From Paraburkholderia sabiae (GTDB taxonomy: Bacteria; Pseudomonadota; Gammaproteobacteria; Burkholderiales; Burkholderiaceae): 64,000 nucleotides of DNA. This document shows, one piece after another, positions 1 through 8,408 of this stretch. The notes beneath the pieces are model-generated. The model was given only the letters and a program-made list of their open reading frames with translations, did not search any database and had not been told where the DNA came from. Where the stretch lies: the NCBI RefSeq assembly GCF_030412785.1, contig NZ_CP125296.1, positions 434,001 through 498,000 of the forward strand, given 5' to 3'. Position 1 is the stretch's first letter, and each line of letters opens with the position of its first letter. The translations under genes and the position numbers were made by a program.

Positions 1-447
1 GCTGATCATCATCGCGCTGAGTTCGTCGGGCCGCAGCAGGATCGCTTCGACGTCTTCGATCACGTGCGCATCGACGACGGCCGGCTTGTTCGAAAGTTGC
101 GTCACGTCCGACGTGAATTCGCCGTGCTGCGTGTACGTGTAAATGATCCGCTCGTGACCGAGTCCGTCGCGGCCGATGATCCGCACCTTGCCCGACAGCA
201 GCACGAACACGCCCGGACACAGGCTTCCCGCGCGATAAAGCAGCGCGCCTGTCGTGTAGCGCGATCGCGCGCCGAAGCGCCGTATCCGCTCGATCTCGGC
301 GTCCGTGAGTACGGGGAACATCTGCTGATGCCGCGGATGATCGCGCACGCTCGGGTCTTCGAGCAGCGCGTCGGCGTCGAGCGGGTTCGCTCCTGTGGCC
401 GGTTGGCTAGCGGGCAATTTATCTGACGGCGTTGACTCGTTGCTCAT
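1..447 (-). CDS. Cyclic nucleotide-binding domain protein, N-terminal part (probable FAD/thioredoxin-reductase-like oxidoreductase)
   Basis: The frame opens at an ATG at 447 behind a good GGAGGA ribosome site and runs off the left edge, giving 149 residues with no stop. After a polar 40-residue leader the protein reads as a cNMP-binding/CRP-like beta-barrel: FPVLTDAEIERI, then SLCPGVFVLLSGKVRI and GEFTSDVTQLSNKPAVVDAHV. This N-terminal module is common in proteins that continue into a thioredoxin-reductase-like FAD domain, and the spacing and the GEFTSDVTQLS motif fit that group. The FAD part is outside the window, so the full product is inference; a Crp-type regulator is the alternative. Confidence 0.6.
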   Translation of the reverse strand, partial: MSNESTPSDKLPASQPATGANPLDADALLEDPSVRDHPRHQQMFPVLTDAEIERIRRFGARSRYTTGALLYRAGSLCPGVFVLLSGKVRIIGRDGLGHERIIYTYTQHGEFTSDVTQLSNKPAVVDAHVIEDVEAILLRPDELSAMMIS

Positions 448-849
448 CGCGGGCGGTCCTCCGGGTGAAGCACCTGCTGAATATCCATGTCGATGCGGAC
501 GCTCAGCGCAAACTTCAGTAACACGCTAATGAGGGTAATCGAGTTGCCGCGAGTCGGCAGACATGGTCGCATCGTTCGAACCTGATGATGAATCGCCCTG
601 TTTTGCAGCGTCGAATTGCATTTGCCGGGCCAATCGGCGTGGCGCATCAGAACGTTGGCACGTACCGCGTGATTCGTGTGAACGGGTTTACCCCATTCCC
701 TTTCATATCGCTGCGCCGTGCCCGTTTATCACTCGATGGCGCTGGAATCTGCACTGAGCAACACACGTCGTTGATGTCGGTCGTCAGCTTCACTCGATGC
801 CCGGACGTTCCGCGCTAGCCATAGTTCGATTGCGCAGATGGAGGGCAAC
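448..849. other. Intergenic region between divergent genes, no gene seen
   Basis: About 400 bases separate the minus-strand cNMP-domain gene from the plus-strand exported protein. The only open frames are short, without a ribosome site and with arginine-rich, low-complexity composition. No clear promoter or repeat was found; it presumably holds the promoters of both flanking genes. Confidence 0.5.
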
Positions 850-1260
850 ATGAAATGTACCGATACGGGCAGGGCGTCGATCGTCCTGCGCTGGAGTGTG
901 ATTGCAGCGCTGTCGGCATCCGCTTCGACAGTGTTCGCCGCGGGAAGCACGGAAGTCGCCCCCGCCGTCGCAATGGCGGCATCGTCCGCACGCAACCCGT
1001 TGACGCTGATGATCCAGTCGCCCGCGGGCGGCGCAGTGCGGCTGACGTACGTGCCTGACGACGGCTGGAAAGCCGACTCGACTGTGACCGTCGCGCGGGC
1101 CGCCGTGAGCGTCCCGCAATCCGATGTCGATTCTGCACTCGACGAATCGACGCGCAAACCGATGACCGTATTCATCGACGGGCCGACGGGCTTCACTTAC
1201 TTCTGGAGCCGCGAGCACGGCTGGAAATTCGTCGGGCGGCTGATGGATCGTGGTCAGTAG
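850..1260 (+). CDS. Small exported protein of unknown function
   Basis: This 136-residue protein starts at the ATG at 850, chosen because GGAGGG at 840-845 is well placed for it; an in-frame ATG at 838 lacks such a site. The N-terminus has a basic start and a hydrophobic stretch (WSVIAALSASASTVFA) that looks like a Sec signal peptide cleaved after FAAG. The mature part (NPLTLMIQSPAGGAVRLTYV, later MTVFIDGPTGFTYFW) is beta-rich and cysteine-free. I do not recognise a family. It is probably periplasmic. Confidence 0.6.
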   Translation: MKCTDTGRASIVLRWSVIAALSASASTVFAAGSTEVAPAVAMAASSARNPLTLMIQSPAGGAVRLTYVPDDGWKADSTVTVARAAVSVPQSDVDSALDESTRKPMTVFIDGPTGFTYFWSREHGWKFVGRLMDRGQ

Positions 1261-1387
1261 CGTGGCGCAGTGAACGAGGCGCGCGGCGTCATCGACGCGC
1301 GCACTCCGGCATTTTCCTATCGAAAGTGTTCGCGCGATTAAATCGTATGCGATTGACGTGGTCGGTGGTTTCGATCAATATGCGTCG

Positions 1388-1406
1388 CATGCGATTGAAT
1401 CGCATG
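1388..1406. promoter_or_regulatory. Perfect palindrome upstream of ohr, candidate MarR/OhrR operator
   Basis: CATGCGATT at 1388-1396 and AATCGCATG at 1398-1406 form perfect 9-bp arms around one base. A weaker related copy, AATCG-TATG-CGATT, lies at 1341-1354. Two sites 42-60 bp before the ohr start suit a dimeric MarR-family repressor such as OhrR. No ohrR gene is in the window, so the assignment is inference. Confidence 0.55.
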
Positions 1407-1447
1407 GCAAACAAATACCGCTCATCACTTTCGATCAGGAGTTCACG

Positions 1448-1897
1448 ATGACCAAAATTGAAAAAGTTCTTTTCACCGGCAAGACGCATACGACCGCAAG
1501 CCAGCACGCCGGCGCGAAACGCGGCCACGAAGGCAGCCTCGATCTGCTGCTATCCGCGCCGGGCAACGACGCGCATCCGGAGCATGTTTTCGAATCCGCG
1601 CAGCCACATCCGACGGCGGAGCAACTGTTTGCGGGCGCGTGGTCGGCGTGTCTGATCACCGCAATCGGCCTCGCAGCCAAAGAGAAAAAGGTGGCGTTGC
1701 CGTCCGATCTCGCGCTGGACATCGCGATCGATCTGGGCATGACGGGCAACGCGTATTTCCTCGGCGCGCGGATCGACGTGAACATGCCCGGCGTGCCGCG
1801 CGACGTGGCCGAAGCAGTCGTGCATGCCGCGGACGAACTGTGCCCGTATTCGAAGGCGACGCGCGGCAATATCGATGTCGCGATCAACGTGATCTGA
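1448..1897 (+). CDS. ohr: Ohr/OsmC-family organic hydroperoxide reductase
   Basis: A 149-residue thiol peroxidase of the Ohr group, which reduces organic hydroperoxides in the cytosol using a redox-active cysteine pair. Both cysteines are visible: C68 in WSACLITA and C132 in ELCPYSKATRGN, the second being a hallmark of the family. The length matches the usual 140-150 residues. The start at 1448 follows AGGAG at 1437-1441. It stands alone, behind a palindrome at 1388-1406 that suggests peroxide-responsive MarR-type control. OsmC proper is the nearest alternative, but the CPYSKATRGN motif favours Ohr. Confidence 0.9.
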   Translation: MTKIEKVLFTGKTHTTASQHAGAKRGHEGSLDLLLSAPGNDAHPEHVFESAQPHPTAEQLFAGAWSACLITAIGLAAKEKKVALPSDLALDIAIDLGMTGNAYFLGARIDVNMPGVPRDVAEAVVHAADELCPYSKATRGNIDVAINVI

Positions 1898-1977
1898 ACC
1901 ACACGCTGACGTCACGTTGATTGGAAAGGGCGCGCTAGAATGAAATCACGCGCCCTTTCCTTCGACGGCAGACGGCC

Positions 1978-2706
1978 ATGACACTTCGCATAGCCCGCTT
2001 CGTTCGCCCGACGTTGCAAGCCTTATGTGCCGCATCGCTCGCGACGCTCGCCGCGTGTGGCGGCAGCGTGTGCATCGGTTTCAACGGCTGTGTCGGCTCG
2101 GGTCCGACTTCGAATCTCGCGCTGGCGGGCACGGCGGCGACGGGCAAGGCGCTCGCCAGCGCGAACGTCAACGTGACCTGCGCGCAAGGCGCGGGCGCCG
2201 CGCTATCGGACGGCGGCGGCCGCTACAGCCTCGCGTTCGGTGCGACGCTTCCGTGCATGATGACCGTGACGGCGGGCGGCATGACGTTGCATTCGCTCGC
2301 GTTCGCGGGCGGCACCTTCAATACGACGCCCGAGACGGAGCTGATGATCGTCTATCTCGCTGCGCAACTCGGCACGAGCGAGGCCAATCTGATCGCGAGC
2401 TTCGCGACTAACGCGCAGTTCCAGCAGGCGCTGTCGAACCAGAGCAATGTGCTCGCGGCGCAATCGGCTGTGGTCGCGAATCTGCAACAACACTATGCGG
2501 TGACGCTCGCCGTGCCCGCGTTCCTGACGACGCCCTTCACGGTCGGGCAGCCAGGTGTCGACAGCGATCTCGACGCGCTCGCGAAAGCAGGCGCCATCGA
2601 TACCAACGGCATGCCCGATCCCGCCGCCGTGTCGCTGATGACGCAAGCAGGTCTCGCGCAGCCGCTCGCAAAGACGTCGGCAAGCGCCGCTGTGAGCGCC
2701 ATGTGA
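1978..2706 (+). CDS. Lipoprotein of unknown function
   Basis: A 242-residue protein with a type II signal peptide: a basic start (MTLRIARFVRPT), a hydrophobic core and the lipobox LAAC around residues 24-27, followed by GGSVCIGFNGCVG. Serine at +2 is absent, so outer-membrane sorting is only probable. The middle part resembles a small carboxypeptidase-regulatory-like beta domain (LAGTAATGKALASANVNVTC with a GGGRYSL turn), and the rest is Ala/Gln-rich helix. Function unknown. It ends nine bases before the convergent iclR-family gene. Confidence 0.6.
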   Translation: MTLRIARFVRPTLQALCAASLATLAACGGSVCIGFNGCVGSGPTSNLALAGTAATGKALASANVNVTCAQGAGAALSDGGGRYSLAFGATLPCMMTVTAGGMTLHSLAFAGGTFNTTPETELMIVYLAAQLGTSEANLIASFATNAQFQQALSNQSNVLAAQSAVVANLQQHYAVTLAVPAFLTTPFTVGQPGVDSDLDALAKAGAIDTNGMPDPAAVSLMTQAGLAQPLAKTSASAAVSAM

Positions 2707-2715
2707 GCCTGCGTA

Positions 2716-3561
2716 TCAGGCGATCGGTTCCGTCGTCATCGCGCGCGTGAGGCCGTGCATCGGACGGCGCATCGCGACGTCGAACGGATTCACTTGCGGC
2801 CCGATGAGATCCGCTTGCCGCTTCAGCAGTTCGACGACCATCGGCAGCCGGTCTTCGCCCAGACGCGCCGACAACGTGCCAACGCTCAACGCGGCCACCG
2901 CGCAACCCGTGCGGTCGATGATCGGCACCGCGACGCCCGCCATGCCTTCGAGCACGCCGCTGTTGCGTCCCGCGTAGCCGAGTTGCCGCACGCGTTCGAT
3001 TTCCGTGCGCAGATAGACCTCGTCGAGCACGCCATAACTGCGCAGACGCGGCACGTTGAATCGAATGATTTCTTCGCGCTCCGCTTCGGGCAGGAACGCG
3101 AGAATCGCGAGACTGCCCTGGCCGACACCCAGTGCCACTCGCCCGCCGATATCGCCCGTGAACGAGCGGATCGGAAACGGTCCTTCGCACATGTCGAGGC
3201 ACACGGCGTCGAAGCTGCTTTTGACGAGCAGAAAGATCGTGTCGCCGAGGCTCGCGCATAAACGCAGCAGAGCGGGGCGGCACAGCGCGCGCATGCCGCT
3301 CGGATTGCCCGCTTGCGCGGCGAGCGCAAAGAAGTCGACGCTCAGCCGATAAAGCTTCGTGTTCTGGTCCTGCTCGACGATGCCTTCGGCAATCAGCGCG
3401 TGCAGGATGCGATGCACGGTGGCCTGCGTGAGCCCGACGGCTTTCGCGACGCGCGTCACGCGGCCGCCTTCCGGCTGAATCTCGCCGAGCGCGCGGATCA
3501 CGGCAAATGCCCGCTGCAACATGCCCGCGCCTGGCGCGTCGGGCTCCTTCGAAGGATTCAT
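2716..3561 (-). CDS. IclR-family transcriptional regulator
   Basis: This 281-residue protein has an N-terminal winged helix (LQRAFAVIRALGEIQPEGGR, VAKAVGLTQATVHRILHAL, residues 15-75) and a C-terminal IclR effector domain (SLGDTIFLLVKSSFDAVCLD through AGVAVPIIDRTGCAVAALSV). The family binds small-molecule effectors and usually controls adjacent catabolic genes. It is divergent from the ABC importer/oxidase operon at 3863-10595, with two palindromes of the type TTCC-N7-GGAA in between, so it very probably controls that operon and itself. The effector is likely the substrate of the operon, which is unknown. Confidence 0.9.
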   Translation of the reverse strand: MNPSKEPDAPGAGMLQRAFAVIRALGEIQPEGGRVTRVAKAVGLTQATVHRILHALIAEGIVEQDQNTKLYRLSVDFFALAAQAGNPSGMRALCRPALLRLCASLGDTIFLLVKSSFDAVCLDMCEGPFPIRSFTGDIGGRVALGVGQGSLAILAFLPEAEREEIIRFNVPRLRSYGVLDEVYLRTEIERVRQLGYAGRNSGVLEGMAGVAVPIIDRTGCAVAALSVGTLSARLGEDRLPMVVELLKRQADLIGPQVNPFDVAMRRPMHGLTRAMTTEPIA

Positions 3562-3578
3562 CGGCGATCTCGATCAGG

Positions 3579-3595
3579 ATTCCATTGAACGGAAT
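3579..3595. promoter_or_regulatory. Palindrome upstream of the iclR-type gene, candidate operator
   Basis: ATTCC at 3579-3583 and GGAAT at 3591-3595 bracket a seven-base centre that is itself almost symmetric (one mismatched pair). The site lies 18 bases before the regulator's start codon and matches the palindrome at 3726-3740, consistent with autoregulation. Confidence 0.5.
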
Positions 3596-3725
3596 ACTAG
3601 CCGATGTTCGCGCTGAAAAACAGACACGTCCGCGATGCTGCGCTGCGAGCTATGCGCGCAGTGCGATTCAGTACTTTCACCAGGAACGCACAGCGGAACA
3701 ACAACGCGTAAGCGGAGCAAACTTA

Positions 3726-3740
3726 TTCCATTCAATGGAA
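3726..3740. promoter_or_regulatory. Perfect palindrome TTCCATTCAATGGAA, candidate IclR operator
   Basis: Seven-base arms TTCCATT and AATGGAA around one base, 123 bp before the first gene of the importer operon. Related half-sites follow at 3760-3771 (ATTCATTGGAAT) and 3787-3792 (TGGAAT). The repeated TGGAAT element in this divergent region marks it as the likely binding region of the adjacent IclR protein. The region 3562-3862 holds no gene. Confidence 0.55.
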
Positions 3741-3862
3741 GAAAACGGATCTTTATATCATTCATTGGAATTTGACGTTGACGCTCTGGAATTTGGCTAG
3801 CTAGAGTCGGCTCAACAGACACACGTCGATACAGCCGGTGCCTCGCACCGAAAGGCCAGACC

Positions 3863-4954
3863 ATGTCGTTCCTCACATTGACTGACGTATCAAAGACGTT
3901 CGGCGATCTGCATGCCGTGACGGGCATCAACCTGTCGGTGGAAAAGGGCGAGTTCGTTTCGCTGCTGGGCCCGTCGGGCTGCGGCAAGACGACGACGCTG
4001 CAGATGATCGCGGGCTTCATCGACACGACGCGCGGTCGCATCACGCTCGATGGCCGCGACATCACGCATATGAAGCCGAACCGGCGCGGTCTCGGCATCG
4101 TTTTTCAAAGCTACGCGCTGTTTCCGCATATGAGCGTCGCGCAGAACGTGAGCTTCGGGCTCGAAATGCGCGGCGTCGATAAAGCCGAGCGCAAGGACCG
4201 CGTGCGCGAAGCCTTGGCGCTGGTGCGGCTCGATTCGCTTGCACATCGTTTTCCGCGCGAGCTGTCGGGCGGTCAGCGGCAGCGTGTCGCGATTGCACGC
4301 GCCATTGTGATCGCGCCGCCCGTGCTGCTGCTCGACGAACCGATGTCGAATCTCGATGCGAAATTGCGCGAAGACATGCAGTTCGAACTGCGCGCCATTC
4401 AGCGCAAGATCGGCACGACGACGATCATGGTCACGCACGATCAGTCCGAAGCGCTGTCGATCAGCGATCGCGTCGTCGTGATGGAAGCGGGGCGCATCAC
4501 GCAGATCGACACGCCGTATCGCGCGTACGAGCGGCCGGAGAATCTGTTCGTGTCGCAGTTCATCGGCAAGGCGAACATGCTGGCGGGCAAGATCGTGTCA
4601 CGCGACGGCGACGCGATTCGTATCGACTTCGGCCACGATCTCGCGGAGACGGGCAGCATGACGCAACTTGGTTCGCAAGGGCAGGCGATCGATGTCGGCG
4701 ATGCTGTCACGCTGTGCATTCGCCCGGAAAAGCTGCGGCTGTGCGCGCCCGGCGAAGGCCGTCTTGCGGGCAATGTGACGAGCCGCTTTTTTCTCGGCAG
4801 CCAGTGGTTGTATCGGCTCGACAGCCGCGTCGGCGAGATGCTCGTGTGTTGCCAGAACGAAGGCAACGAACCGTTTGCGGAGGGCGCGAGAGTCGGTATC
4901 GACTGGCACGCCGATTCGCTGCGACTGATCGGACAGGAGCGCGCGCATGGATAG
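3863..4954 (+). CDS. ABC transporter ATP-binding protein (polyamine/opine type, PotA-like)
   Basis: The 363-residue ATPase powers the importer formed with the two permeases downstream. Walker A is GPSGCGKT at residues 36-43, the signature is LSGGQRQR from 134, Walker B is VLLLDEP and the switch histidine is in VTHDQSEAL. A TOBE-like domain (VTLCIRPEKLRL) follows in the last third. This domain layout is the PotA/FbpC subclass that serves spermidine/putrescine, iron or opine-type substrates. It overlaps the next gene by eight bases, showing tight coupling. The substrate cannot be read from this subunit. Confidence 0.9.
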   Translation: MSFLTLTDVSKTFGDLHAVTGINLSVEKGEFVSLLGPSGCGKTTTLQMIAGFIDTTRGRITLDGRDITHMKPNRRGLGIVFQSYALFPHMSVAQNVSFGLEMRGVDKAERKDRVREALALVRLDSLAHRFPRELSGGQRQRVAIARAIVIAPPVLLLDEPMSNLDAKLREDMQFELRAIQRKIGTTTIMVTHDQSEALSISDRVVVMEAGRITQIDTPYRAYERPENLFVSQFIGKANMLAGKIVSRDGDAIRIDFGHDLAETGSMTQLGSQGQAIDVGDAVTLCIRPEKLRLCAPGEGRLAGNVTSRFFLGSQWLYRLDSRVGEMLVCCQNEGNEPFAEGARVGIDWHADSLRLIGQERAHG

Positions 4955-5852
4955 CACGCTGCCCGTCACACCCGATACGAGCCGACGCACGGCGCGCGCG
5001 CCGTGGCACGCATACGTGCCGCTGTGGCTGATGAGCGCGCCCGCGCTGATCCTGTTCGCGACGCTCGTGCTCGTGACGCTCGCGATGACCCTTGCGCTCA
5101 CCTTCTATCGCTTCGATCCCGCGAGCGGCCCGATTGCCGCGTTCGATTTTCACAACTACGTGGAAGTGCTCGGCTCATCGTATTTCCACACGATCTTTCT
5201 GCGCACTTTCGGCATTGCATTGCTGACGACGGTGCTGTGCGTCGCGATCGGCACGCCCGAAGCGTATGTGCTGTCACGCATGGGCGATCCGTGGCGCTCG
5301 CTGTTTCTGCTGGCGATACTCGCGCCGCTGCTGGTTTCGGTCGTAGTGCGCGCGTTCGGCTGGAGCATGCTGCTGAACACGAACGGCCTCGTCAATCAGG
5401 CCTTCGCGCTGTTCGGACTCGGGCCGTACAAGCTCGAATACACGACCTTCGCCATCGTTATCGCGCTTGTTCACGTGATGCTGCCGTTCATGGTGATTCC
5501 CGTCTGGACCGCGCTACAACGGCTCGATCCGCAGACGGAGAATGCCGCGCTCTCGCTGATGGCATCGCCTGCGACGACGTTGCGCCGTATCGTGCTGCCG
5601 CAACTCGTGCCCGGCATTCTGTCGGGGAGCCTGATGGTGTTCGGTCTGTCGGCGAGTGCCTTTGCGATTCCTGGTTTGCTTGGCGGCAGGCGTTTGAAGG
5701 TCGCGGCGACAGCCGTCTACGACCAGTTCCTGAGTTCGATGAACTGGCCGCTCGGCGCGACGATCGCGATGCTGCTGCTGGTTGCGAATCTCGTCGTGAT
5801 GCTCACGTACTACCGCGTGCTCGAGCGGCGCTACGCGCGCAGCATGGGTTGA
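4947..5852 (+). CDS. ABC transporter permease (PotB-like)
   Basis: A 301-residue inner-membrane protein with about six transmembrane segments, the first at APALILFATLVLVTLAMTLA. The cytoplasmic coupling loop is seen as ENAALSLMASPATTLRRIVL followed by PQLVPGI, the EAA motif that contacts the ATPase. It is the first of two non-identical permeases, as in PotABCD-type systems. It starts inside the end of the ATPase gene and ends 24 bases before the second permease. Confidence 0.88.
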   Translation: MDSTLPVTPDTSRRTARAPWHAYVPLWLMSAPALILFATLVLVTLAMTLALTFYRFDPASGPIAAFDFHNYVEVLGSSYFHTIFLRTFGIALLTTVLCVAIGTPEAYVLSRMGDPWRSLFLLAILAPLLVSVVVRAFGWSMLLNTNGLVNQAFALFGLGPYKLEYTTFAIVIALVHVMLPFMVIPVWTALQRLDPQTENAALSLMASPATTLRRIVLPQLVPGILSGSLMVFGLSASAFAIPGLLGGRRLKVAATAVYDQFLSSMNWPLGATIAMLLLVANLVVMLTYYRVLERRYARSMG

Positions 5853-5876
5853 TCCCGACACGACAGGCAAAACATC

Positions 5877-6671
5877 ATGCGCAAGAACGGCTTCTTTGCA
5901 CTCGCGTTTCATACTGTCGTGATTCTGTTCGTGCTCGCGCCGCTCGCGATCGTCGTGCTCGTCGCGTTCACGCCGGACGAAACGTTGACGCTGCCGACGC
6001 ACGGTTTCTCGCTGCGCTGGTTCCGCGCGATTCTCGACTATCCCGACTTCATCACGGCCTTCTTCAACAGCCTGAAACTGGCTTTTGCATCGGCGACGCT
6101 GTCGCTCGTGATCGCGTTGCCCGCCGGTCTCGCGATAGGCCGCGCACGTTTTCCGGGGCGCAACTTTCTCAATGCGCTGCTGCTGTCGCCGCTCGTGATT
6201 CCCGGCCTCGTACTCGGCATCGCGATGTTGCGCTTCTTCGCTTTGATCGGCGCGACGGGTTCGTTCGCGTGGCTGATTCTTGCGCACATGATCGTCATCA
6301 CGCCGTTCGTGATGCGTCTCGTGCTGGCATCGGTGAGTGGAATGGATCGCAGCATCGAGCACGCGGCGTCGGCGCTCGGCGCCGATGCATGGACGACGTT
6401 CCGCCGCATCACGTTGCCGATGATCGTGCCCGGCATCACGGGCGGCTGGCTGCTCGCGTTCATCAACAGCTTCGACGAATTGACGATGTCGGTCTTCATC
6501 ACGTCGCCGCAGACGGTCACGTTGCCCGTGCGCATGTACATGTACGCAACGGAATCGATCGATCCGATGATGGCGTCCGTGTCCGCGCTCGTCATCTTCA
6601 TCACGGCGGGCGCGATGCTGCTGCTGGATCGCGTCTACGGGCTCAACCGCATCCTGATTGGCCAGCATTGA
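5877..6671 (+). CDS. ABC transporter permease (PotC-like)
   Basis: A 264-residue inner-membrane protein with six predicted helices and the EAA loop EHAASALGADAWTTFRRITL followed by PMIVPGI. It pairs with the upstream permease to form the translocation channel. Its stop and the next start share a base (TGATG at 6669-6673), indicating translational coupling to the small iron-sulfur subunit and thus a link between uptake and oxidation of the substrate. Confidence 0.88.
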   Translation: MRKNGFFALAFHTVVILFVLAPLAIVVLVAFTPDETLTLPTHGFSLRWFRAILDYPDFITAFFNSLKLAFASATLSLVIALPAGLAIGRARFPGRNFLNALLLSPLVIPGLVLGIAMLRFFALIGATGSFAWLILAHMIVITPFVMRLVLASVSGMDRSIEHAASALGADAWTTFRRITLPMIVPGITGGWLLAFINSFDELTMSVFITSPQTVTLPVRMYMYATESIDPMMASVSALVIFITAGAMLLLDRVYGLNRILIGQH

Positions 6672-6997
6672 TGGCTCCCACCACTCACGCTCACATGTCC
6701 AGTTCCAGCAGCCAGTTGCTGCGCGTCGCCGAAGCGGGACGCGCGCCGTTGTCGTTCTTTCTCGACGGCGTCGAAGTGGGCGCGCTGACGGGCGACACGG
6801 TATTGACGGCGATCCTGATGCAGCAGCGTCACGTGCGTCACAGCGAGTTCAGCGGCGAGCCGCGCGCGGGTTTTTGCATGATCGGCGCATGCCAGGACTG
6901 CTGGGTGCGTTGTGAAGACGGCGCGCGCGTTCGTGCCTGTTCGACGCTCGTGAAGCAGGGCATGCGCGTCGTGACGAACGGAGCGCGCGATGAATAG
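6671..6997 (+). CDS. Small [2Fe-2S] subunit of an HcnA/opine-oxidase-like dehydrogenase
   Basis: A 108-residue protein with cysteines C69, C74, C77 and C90 in the order C-x4-C-x2-C-x12-C, within GFCMIGACQDCWVRC, the plant-type/xanthine-dehydrogenase-like [2Fe-2S] ligand set found in HcnA-type subunits. An extra cysteine lies at 81. The region before it (FFLDGVEVGALTGDTVLTAI) fits the beta-grasp fold of that family. It overlaps the previous stop by one base and the following FAD subunit by eight. It probably carries electrons within a heterotrimeric substrate dehydrogenase. Confidence 0.85.
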   Translation: MAPTTHAHMSSSSSQLLRVAEAGRAPLSFFLDGVEVGALTGDTVLTAILMQQRHVRHSEFSGEPRAGFCMIGACQDCWVRCEDGARVRACSTLVKQGMRVVTNGARDE

Positions 6998-8408
6998 CGA
7001 GCGGCAGGTGGTGATCGTCGGCGCGGGGCCTGCGGGGATTCGCGCGGCGCAGACGCTTGTGGAAGCGGGCATTCGACCGATTGTGATCGACGAAAACGCG
7101 CGCTGGGGCGGACAGATTTATCGGCAGCCGCCTGCGGATGCGGGCTTCACGCGCAGCAAGGCGACCCTGTACGGCTTCGAATCGAAGAAAGCCGATGCCG
7201 TGCACGAAACAATGCGCGCGCTGCTGCCGCAGATCGACTATCGGCCGGAGACGCTCGTGTGGTCGTGCGAAAGCGGCAGGCTCGATACGCTGTGCAACGG
7301 CCACGAGACGAGCGTGCCGTTCACGCATCTGATCATCGCGAGCGGCGCGACGGATCGCGTGTTGCCTGTGCCGGGCTGGACCTTGCCAGGCGTTTATACG
7401 CTCGGCGGCGCGCAGGTCGCGTTGAAGGCGCAAGGCTGCGCGATCGGGCGGCGCGTCGTGCTGGCGGGCACGGGGCCGTTGCTGTATCTCGTCGCGTATC
7501 AGTACGTGAAGGCGGGCGCGCAGATCGAAGCCGTGCTCGATACGAGCGCGTGGTCTCGTCAGGTCGCGGCGGTTCTGAAGCTCATCAGCCAGCCGTCGAC
7601 GTTTGCGAAGGGCGTGTATTACGTCGCGTGGCTAAAGGCGCGTGGCGTCAAGGTGATGCGCGGCGTGACGCTGAACGGCATCGAAGGCGCGCAGCACGTA
7701 ACGGGCATCCGCTTCAAGACTTCTAACGGCAACGAAGCACACATCGCCTGCGATGCCGTCGGCCTCGGCTTCGGCCTGCGTCCCGAAACGCAACTCGCCG
7801 ATCTCGCAGGCTGCCGTTTTCGCTTCGACGAATTGAATCGCTGCTGGCTACCCGAACGCGATGCGGCGGGCCGCAGTTCCGTGCAGGGCATCTATCTGGC
7901 AGGCGACGGCGCGGGCATCGCGGGCGCCGATGCAGCCGAACTTGCGGGACGCCGTGCGGCGCTCGCACTGCTCGACGACCTCGGCGTCGCTCAACCTGGC
8001 GACCTGGATGCCGCGACGCTCGAACACCGGTTGCAACGCATCGCGGTGTTCCGTGCGGGTATCGAAACGGCCTTTGCGCCGCCGCAGCAACCCGCCAGGC
8101 AATGGCCCGACGACATGATTGTGTGCCGCTGCGAAGAAGTCGACGCAGGCACGTTGAGGCGCTGCATTCGCGGCGGCGAGGCGCGCGAGATCAACCGGCT
8201 CAAGGCGCTGACGCGCATCGGCATGGGACGTTGCCAGGGACGTATGTGCGGCGAAGCGGCCATTGCGCTGCTCAGCGATGAAACCGGTCGTCCACTCGAA
8301 GACGTCGGCCGTTTGCGCAGCCAGTCGCCCATCAAGCCCATTCCGATTTCGCCGATGCTGTTCGACGACGACGTTGCAGCAATCCCCGAGGAGGCGCGCG
8401 ATGAGTGA
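6990..8408 (+). CDS. FAD/NAD(P)-binding subunit with BFD-type [2Fe-2S] domain (HcnB/OoxA-like)
   Basis: A 472-residue flavoprotein. The FAD-binding Rossmann motif GAGPAG is at residues 11-16, a second nucleotide motif (VVLAGTGPLLYLVA) near 156, and an ATG-type motif (IYLAGDGAGIAGAD) near 301. The C-terminus adds a bacterioferritin-associated-ferredoxin-like [2Fe-2S] domain with C379, C381, C415 and C420 (CRCEEVD, GRCQGRMCG). This layout matches the alpha subunit of hydrogen cyanide synthase, opine oxidases and D-hydroxyproline dehydrogenases. The partner subunits lie on both sides. Confidence 0.88.
   Translation: MNSERQVVIVGAGPAGIRAAQTLVEAGIRPIVIDENARWGGQIYRQPPADAGFTRSKATLYGFESKKADAVHETMRALLPQIDYRPETLVWSCESGRLDTLCNGHETSVPFTHLIIASGATDRVLPVPGWTLPGVYTLGGAQVALKAQGCAIGRRVVLAGTGPLLYLVAYQYVKAGAQIEAVLDTSAWSRQVAAVLKLISQPSTFAKGVYYVAWLKARGVKVMRGVTLNGIEGAQHVTGIRFKTSNGNEAHIACDAVGLGFGLRPETQLADLAGCRFRFDELNRCWLPERDAAGRSSVQGIYLAGDGAGIAGADAAELAGRRAALALLDDLGVAQPGDLDAATLEHRLQRIAVFRAGIETAFAPPQQPARQWPDDMIVCRCEEVDAGTLRRCIRGGEAREINRLKALTRIGMGRCQGRMCGEAAIALLSDETGRPLEDVGRLRSQSPIKPIPISPMLFDDDVAAIPEEARDE

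Noticed and set aside
444..647. Minus-strand 67-codon frame between the first two genes
   Set aside because: No ribosome site, no motif, and it overlaps the better supported start of the cNMP-domain gene.
5003..6670. Extended upstream reading of the [2Fe-2S] subunit through the permease genes
   Set aside because: The upstream part is an arginine-rich shadow of the two permeases. The TGATG overlap at 6669-6673 and the family length put the true start at 6671.
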